A DNA stretch of 64,000 nt, from the NCBI GenBank assembly GCA_038503065.1, contig JBCAMK010000001.1, forward strand, positions 2,542,001 through 2,606,000. The letters are read 5' to 3'. The first letter of the stretch is position 1. Every line of letters begins with the position of its first letter. The position numbers were made by a program, and so were the translations under genes. Source of the stretch: Paragyromitra xinjiangensis (Eukaryota > Ascomycota > Pezizomycetes > Pezizales > Discinaceae). The notes under the pieces are model-generated. The model was not told where the DNA came from, did not search any database, and saw only the letters and a list, made by a program, of their open reading frames with translations. This document shows positions 58,757 to 64,000 of this stretch, piece after piece.

Positions 58757-58975
58757 CGCGCAATAGAGCAAGCGTATGAGCGTACTAGGCGTGTATGAAC
58801 GTGCTGGGGCAGCAATAGAGCAAGCGAATGGGCGTACTAGGCGTATATGCATGCTGGGGCGAGCAATAAAGCGGACATATGGGCGTGCCAGGCGTACAAA
58901 CGTGCTGGGGCGAGCAATAGAGCGAACGTATGGGCGTACTAGACGTATGGACGCAGCTGGACGCAAGCAGGCGTA
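58757..58975. repeat. 51-52 bp minisatellite, left of palindrome
   Basis: CAATA(G/A)AGC recurs at about 58761, 58813, 58864 and 58915, a 51-52 bp period, with shared ATGGGCGTACTAGGCGTA and GTGCTGGGGC words. It lies just inside the right end of the 57336-59042 element. Confidence 0.75.
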
Positions 58976-59001
58976 CTGGGCGTTGGGGCCACGCCCAGGT
59001 T

Positions 59002-59083
59002 CTTGCCCATTGCGCCCAGGCGGGCATCCCTTTTTGCTGATGCATCAGCAAAAAGGGATGTCCGCCCGGGCGTATGGGCAAGC
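59002..59083. repeat. large palindrome of two abutting transposon ends
   Basis: Arms of about 41 bp meet at 59042/59043 with the centre TTTTTGCTGATGCATCAG; only a few mismatches separate the arms. Each arm is a CATCAGCAAAAAGGGATG-type terminus, so two ends meet with no spacer. Confidence 0.85.
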
Positions 59084-59145
59084 GCCCGGGCGAGCCTCCG
59101 AAATCCAGCACGCCCACCTGCGTCCAGCTGCGTCCAGCCGCCTCG

Positions 59146-59540
59146 GTACGTCTAGTACGTTGGTACTATGGTACGCTATCCCGCCCAGCTCCGCCTGATG
59201 CACTCGTACGTCTGATACGCTGGTACTATGGTACGCCTACCCTCGCCCAATGCGCTCGTACGTCTGATACGCTGGTACTATGGTACGCTCACTCTCGCCC
59301 AATGCGTTCGTACGTCTGATACGCTGGTAGTATGGTACGTTGGCATGCCTCCATGCGCCTGCTACGTTGGTACGTCTGATACGTTGGTAGTATGGCGCGT
59401 CCACCCTTGCCCAACGCACTCGCACGCCTAATACGCTGGTAGTATGGTACGCTCACTTTCGCCCAATGCGCTCATACGTCTGATACGCTGATAGTATGGT
59501 ATGTCTACCCTCGCCCAATGCTCTCCTACGTCTGATACGC
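59146..59540. repeat. 52-bp minisatellite, right of palindrome
   Basis: About seven units of a 52-bp repeat containing TACGTCTGATACGCTGGTA and TCGCCCAATGCGCTC. It has the same period as the array on the other side of the palindrome, consistent with subterminal repeats of one transposon type. Confidence 0.85.
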
Positions 59541-59741
59541 GCAGTTTATAATCACAAGAGATCACTCGACCATCCTTTATCAGGCTAAAACACAACGTTT
59601 AGTCTCCAAATCCTTGTTTATATACAATATCTCGGGCACATAACGCAGTCCCGCTAACCCATCCCTGTCCAATCGAGATCTGCGACCCAGATCGTATTGC
59701 CCCGCACCCCGCGCCCCGCACCCCGCGCCCCATACCTAATA

Positions 59742-61391
59742 TCAGTATATCTCGTTGAAGGTATCCAAATCTATGGTGTTGTTGACGAACCAGCGCGTAT
59801 TATCAGGCCCAGGCGATTCAGGTACGAGGTGGGCCATACCCGTGATACTCTTGATATTGATAATCCATGTCTGGTCACTCGCGCTAGGGCGAGATACCTG
59901 TACCATCCCATGGATTGGGTCCACATGGCCGCCTGAGTCAGGCCGCAATGGCTGCACCACTGCCAGAAGTAATGGCCTTTGTGTTGGATCCCGAAGTTTT
60001 AGAAAACGTATGACCCGAGCCGGTCGTCTGCCTCGTAGGGCTCCATACTGATCCTCCTGACCAAACTTGCACCAGGCCCAATCGTTTCGTGCCTCACGGC
60101 CCCGGAAGGATTCTCCTCCTGTTGCTCGAAGGATACTTGGACGATCTGACTGCCTCCCACTCTCGAGCTCGCGGACTGGCATACTGAGAGCGTTGAAAGC
60201 GGTCACTTTCCATAGCCCAATATTTGGTACGCTGCGATCCGGACCAAATTCTCGACGGTAATACTGAACGAGGTACGCCTCCAGGGGAAGCCTCGCCCCA
60301 GGCAGGACGAATTCACATACAGGCACGGTTTCCCGTTCTGAGGCGACGCGCCGCCTAGCATTGATAGGTTCAGCTGTATCAGGGAATTGAGGATGTATGG
60401 TGGCACTGACTGGGGCGTTTGGGCTATCCCAAGGGTCTCGATCTTTCCTACGGCAGGCGCTAACTAGCCGATTGGTCTCTGGGGGCAGGAGATGTAGGAC
60501 GTCTGCCATCTCGGTGGTACAGTGACCCTCACGCGCAAGCTGGATCAGATTTTGCTGGTGCATGGCTAGTCCGTACTCACGATTATACCCTGCTAGGATC
60601 TGAAGCGTAGCATCGACCCTATTCGTCCGACGGTATGGCTCTTTGATCTGATCCTTGTGGGCCGTTTCCCCCGCCTCAGTTGAGTACTGAGAAATACCGC
60701 CATACCTGCATATCTGCTCCGAGAAGTGGGACAAAAGATGCATCTTGGGGAAGTTGAAGTGGGAGTGCTCACGGTACGCTTCAGCGACAGCCTCATCCAG
60801 TTCTAATCGTTGGTCTGCCTGGAGGCGTCGTTTCTTGGCCTGGGTCATGCCTTGCGTTGATCGGATCTCGGTCTCATGCCGTTCCTTCATAGTTTGACGT
60901 ACGTGGGCCGCCAGGATATCCGAGGTCTTGCCCCCTCGGTACTTGAGGAAGACATCTTTGTGGGCATGAAACTGCTCGATATATCCATCCATATACGCTA
61001 TAGTCTCGTCAGTATGAGACGGATACTGGGCCATTAGTACCCATCCAACGAGAGCCTTGACACAGTGAAGTGCTTGACTAAATACCAGACGTTGAGCGTC
61101 ATTTGCGGGGTTTCGCAGCGCCCCAGCCAAGGCAGGTAGGACGATCCTGCCAAAATTGCGCATCTCTTTGCCTTGCCATTGGGTCACCTCTCGATATGCC
61201 TTGCAAGGCGGTGTGAATCCAGGATAAGTCGGTATACTCTTCCAAATACCGTCGAAGTCGTCCAATCGCCCGAATTCTTGCAGGAACGGGCTGAGCCAAT
61301 CCATCAGGTGCTTCAAAATACCCAAATAGACAACATGCAGCGTATCGGGCATGTGGAGATCGGAGGCATTGACGAAAGGGAGTCCCTGCAT
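59742..61391 (-). CDS. Plavaka-type transposase, longest intact segment
   Basis: A 549-aa frame from ATG 61391, the C-terminal part of the broken transposase gene that extends to 62832. It has DLHMPDTLHVVYLGILKHL near the N-terminus (about 11-29) and FPKMHLLSHFSEQICRYGG with TEAGETAHKDQIK (about 218-255). This spacing is the hallmark I recall for Plavaka transposases, where it belongs to the RNase H-like catalytic region. The last 200 residues are less familiar. The ATG is probably internal to the original protein, because coding similarity continues upstream in another frame. Confidence 0.8.
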   Translation of the reverse strand: MQGLPFVNASDLHMPDTLHVVYLGILKHLMDWLSPFLQEFGRLDDFDGIWKSIPTYPGFTPPCKAYREVTQWQGKEMRNFGRIVLPALAGALRNPANDAQRLVFSQALHCVKALVGWVLMAQYPSHTDETIAYMDGYIEQFHAHKDVFLKYRGGKTSDILAAHVRQTMKERHETEIRSTQGMTQAKKRRLQADQRLELDEAVAEAYREHSHFNFPKMHLLSHFSEQICRYGGISQYSTEAGETAHKDQIKEPYRRTNRVDATLQILAGYNREYGLAMHQQNLIQLAREGHCTTEMADVLHLLPPETNRLVSACRRKDRDPWDSPNAPVSATIHPQFPDTAEPINARRRVASERETVPVCEFVLPGARLPLEAYLVQYYRREFGPDRSVPNIGLWKVTAFNALSMPVRELESGRQSDRPSILRATGGESFRGREARNDWAWCKFGQEDQYGALRGRRPARVIRFLKLRDPTQRPLLLAVVQPLRPDSGGHVDPIHGMVQVSRPSASDQTWIINIKSITGMAHLVPESPGPDNTRWFVNNTIDLDTFNEIY

Positions 61392-62832
61392 GATTATGGC
61401 GCAGATCTGAGGCCGCGCTGCTCGAACCAGCCTTCGATCGTCGCTATTTGGCCACGTATGCCCCGAGTATTAGTATTAGTACTAGTATTAGTAGTAGGCT
61501 CTAGCATTTGCTGCAATTGATCGTACTCGTCCATTTTGGCCTCATAGGCATCCTGAGTCCGACGGTATGTGGATCCAGGGTCTTTGATGTAGGTACCCAG
61601 ATCCTCTTTTGGTATCTCGCACTTCGGGCACTGATTATGCTTGACGTTCTGGAGATTGCAGTGCTTTCGCATGGTCCCGTAAGCCAAGCTGCGGCTAATG
61701 CGGGCCAGCATTAAAACTATCTTACCATCCGAACTGTGCGTGGTTATACTCGCGGTCGCATCTATACCACGCAGGGTCCATAATTGTCCGCATGACCTGG
61801 CAGTGGACCTCACTATTCCAGGCACGCTGTCGATCTTGGGCTGCCGCCTTCCCTTTGAATTTGGGTGGTATGGGAAGTAGGGCGACACATACTTGGGCGC
61901 GATCTTTGGGAGCTGTTGCGTACCCGCTTGGAAGGTTGCCTATAGTCATATATATGGGCCACGCTTTCTTGTCTCCCGAGAAGTTAGTCAAATGAGTAGC
62001 ATCGCACCCACAGACATTACTGGGACGACGTCGCCGTGAAGGCAGCTGCGTGACTGCATATCCCACCACCAATCCGCCGTATGGAGCTCGTAGTATAACC
62101 TATTACCATCTCCGTCGAACTCTTTCACTGGGCGTAGACCATATGAGGCGCGCAGAAGCGCCGACGCATGAGATATTGGGCGCAGGTGAGTATATCACGG
62201 TAGTAGAAGTGGATGATATCTCCCGCTCTCCCGAGACCGACCCATGTTGCCACGGAGGTAAGGATTCTGAGCCAGGCATACGGTCGAGTGCTGGTCCAAG
62301 GTGTGGCGGACTGGAAAGTACGACGGGACTGGGATGAGCTTCCCGTTGAAGAAATCGTTGATCTTCAACTTGGGTGTTTTCGACTCGATGAACCATGAGC
62401 CAGCCGCCATTCTTCTGCATCCGAGAAAGGCGACCAAGGATCCCAATCGTCCGAGAGATGGTCTTCATACCTGTGTACTCACCCAATGGCGCCCCCATGT
62501 GAGCCGTACTCGTGGAGGATAGACGCTATCATCGTCTGTTTCGGGCTCGTCTGGCCCTACATGGATTCAAGGTCTGAGTCTGAGTCTGGGTTTGCGTCCG
62601 AGCCAAAAGAATCAAGCAAATCCGAGTCTTGAGATGGCTCATATTCGATATCCTGATGGCAGCGAGCGAGGTGCGTATTGAAAGCTCCGGCCAAAGCATA
62701 GCGACGCGGGCAATGGGGGCATTTGGTCTCCTGAGGCATACCGTCTCTGCTAGTCGTGTCAGCCCTAGAGTCAAGATATATGTAGGGCACCGCATACCTG
62801 ACTATTCTCGTGTAATCCCATGAATAGATCAA
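59742..62832 (-). pseudogene. Plavaka-type transposase gene broken by frameshifts
   Basis: Read from right to left, the gene begins with a C2H2 finger (CPHCPRRYALAGAFNTHLARCH; first ATG at 62739). It continues through WDPWSPFSDAEEWRLAH, IHFYYRDILTCAQYLM, KEFDGDGNRLYYELHTADWW, THLTNFSGDKKAWPIYMTIG and NQCPKC, then the intact segment from 61391. These are in different frames. At least five single-base shifts are needed: near 62400, at the YAQ-to-VKEF point about 62130, after WWWDM about 62040, about 61730 and about 61395. The joins are too tight for introns. I infer a decayed transposase that cannot move itself. Its product would have cut and rejoined the element ends in the nucleus. Confidence 0.7.
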
Positions 62833-63008
62833 AAGAGGTGGTGATCTGAGGTGGTGATCCGAGGTGGTGTGGTTTGGTGTGGGGCAGTACCGGATTAGGC
62901 ATGAGTTTGCGAGATCTTGGCGTCTTGGCCTTGGACGTCATCGCCTACTTAGGCAATTAGCGACGTCATCTTCCCCCTCAACCACACCAACACCGCTCAC
63001 CACTCCTT

Positions 63009-63060
63009 CATCAGCAAAAAAACGGATTGTCGCCCGGTCCGCCCAATGCATCAGGCGCCC
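63009..63060 (+). mobile_element. further CATCAGCAAAAA-type transposon end
   Basis: CATCAGCAAAAAAACGG followed by GC-rich TCGCCCGGTCCGCCC resembles the terminus at 59043, in the same orientation, not inverted. It may be the left end of another copy extending right. The matching inverted end of the transposase element was not found in the window. Confidence 0.45.
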
Positions 63061-63410
63061 CAGGCGGTCTGGGCGGAATATAGCCCTCCCTCAGGCTGTA
63101 AAATTTGCTCTTCACGTCTGGGCGACAGCTTACCAGAGGTCGGCATGGGGGCGCCCTAGGTTCAGGAGGCTATTCTCTGGGCGACCACGGAGGGTTGACG
63201 AGCGTCTGGAGGACAGCGAGGGGAGAGCAGCGCGCCCACAGAATCACATTTTCAGCAGGTCGCCCTATGGGCTAGTTTGGGAGTTTTCACCTGGCCTGGC
63301 ACCATATGCTTGTTTACAATCGTTCTATTATTTCTGTGGATCTATATATAGTTCTATATGTACATGTATTTGTTCTTCGTACTCTATGGGTAGGGGGGGG
63401 GTTGAGCATC
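63061..63410. other. GC-rich spacer, nothing recognised
   Basis: No coding or RNA feature supported between the terminus-like sequence and the satellite. Confidence 0.4.
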
Positions 63411-64000
63411 GAATCGACGACCTGGCGGAGGCGGCGGAAGCTCAGGCAGCGAATTGACGACCTCCAGGAGGCGGCGGAAGCTCAGGCAGCGGATCGACCA
63501 TATGGCGGAGGCTGCAGAGGCTGCAGCAGCGAATCGATCAATTGGCGGAGGCGGCGGAAGCTCAGGCAGCGAATTGACCATATGGCGCAGGCAGCGGAAG
63601 CTGCTGCAGCGAATCGATCAATTGACTGAGGCGGCGGAAGCTCAGGCAGCGAATTGACCATATGGCGCAGGCAGCGGAGGCTGCTGCAGCGAATCGATCA
63701 ATTGACTGAGGCGGCGGAAGCTCAGGCAGCGAATCGACCATATGGCGCAGGCAGCGGAGGCTGCTGCAGCGAATTGACCATGTGGCGCAGGCAGCGGAAG
63801 CTCAGGCAGCGAATCGACCATATGGCGGAAGCTCAGGAAGCTCAGGCAGCGAATTGACGACCTCCAGGAGGCGGCGGAAGCTCAGGCAGCGGATCGACCA
63901 TATGGCGGAGGCTGCAGAGGCTGCAGCAGCGAATCGATCAATTGGCAGAGGCAGCGGAAGCTCAGGCAGCGAATCGACCATATGGCGGAAGCTCAGGAAG
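63411..64000. repeat. 40-bp satellite array, runs off the window
   Basis: Fourteen full 40-bp units and a partial, each ending CAGGCAGC or CTGCAGCAGC and starting GAAT(C/T)GA(C/T). Unit variants alternate (ACGACCTCCAGGAGG, CCATATGGCG, TCAATTG types). A three-unit block at 63451-63570 recurs at 63851-63970 with two base changes, a 400-bp higher-order period. Open frames through it (Arg/Glu/Ala-rich) follow from the repeat. Confidence 0.95.

Larger units (their letters stand above)
57336..59042. mobile_element. non-autonomous element with CATCAGCAAAAAG ends
   Basis: CATCAGCAAAAAG at 57336 and its inverse at 59030-59042 bound about 1.7 kb. Similarity between the ends continues loosely for about 20-30 bp of GC-rich DNA. 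The interior is almost entirely tandem repeats with no transposase. It seems to interrupt the CCHC fragment at 57039-57338. The relation to the neighbouring transposase element rests on shared termini. Confidence 0.5.

Noticed and set aside
57883..58815. 310-codon minus-strand frame rich in ESI/QSI repeats
   Set aside because: It lies inside the 11-12 bp minisatellite; the peptide repeats follow from the DNA repeat and no start or domain is credible.
62864..63457. 197-codon plus-strand frame
   Set aside because: Begins at a non-ATG codon, crosses a transposon end and runs into the 40-bp satellite; no family motif.
63411..64000. Regular 40-bp repeats resembling a CRISPR array
   Set aside because: There are no unique spacers; units are contiguous, and the setting is eukaryotic.

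Overview
The window looks like nuclear DNA of a filamentous ascomycete. Genes carry many short introns (48-75 nt) with GT..AG ends. There are fungal-type families (a DUF3431 membrane protein, a DJ-1/PfpI protein, a short uncharacterised paralogous pair), two Pol III tRNA genes, a chromodomain Ty3/gypsy element and a Plavaka-type DNA transposon. Very long gene-poor stretches (for example about 8.2-14.7 kb and 15.6-20.5 kb) and many small TA-flanked inverted-repeat elements suggest a large, transposon-rich genome. A Pezizomycetes member would fit, but that placement is inference.

Layout. 0-9 kb: a 190-bp MITE, two divergently transcribed paralogues of one small two-exon family (1470-1975 minus, 4228-4760 plus) and an intronless MFS transporter (6506-8212). 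14.7-21.3 kb: a three-exon C2H2 zinc-finger gene and a three-exon acidic protein of unknown function, far apart. 22.5-23.3 kb: two MITEs. 26.2-30.5 kb: a nine- or ten-exon secreted protein gene with a PKD-like domain, and a DJ-1/PfpI-family gene on the other strand. 31.9-38.9 kb: a tRNA-like gene, a J-domain protein, tRNA-Cys(GCA) and a DUF3431 gene with an in-frame 48-nt intron. 41.7-46.9 kb: a cluster of MITEs, including one nested inside another, and a foldback. 48.6-56.8 kb: a young chromodomain Ty3/gypsy element on the minus strand whose 3' LTR is split by a non-LTR element that carries only ORF1. 57-64 kb: GC-rich DNA with a CCHC transposase fragment, minisatellites, abutting transposon ends, a frameshifted Plavaka-type transposase and a 40-bp satellite that runs off the window.

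The most informative element is the gypsy retrotransposon. A canonical -1 slippery heptamer (TTTAAAC) lies next to the gag stop, with a 9-bp hairpin 5 nt downstream that opens into pol. A 9-nt segment 2 nt from the 5' LTR is complementary to LTR sequence 52 nt after a TATA box, which is the arrangement expected for Tf1/sushi-type self-priming. The LTRs differ by one base in 421, so the insertion is young, yet gag and pol each carry a frameshift in a homopolymer run. No operon-like or metabolic gene cluster was seen; the host genes appear functionally unrelated.

Exon structures were read by eye from splice signals, frame continuity and recalled family patterns. No database search or RNA evidence was available.
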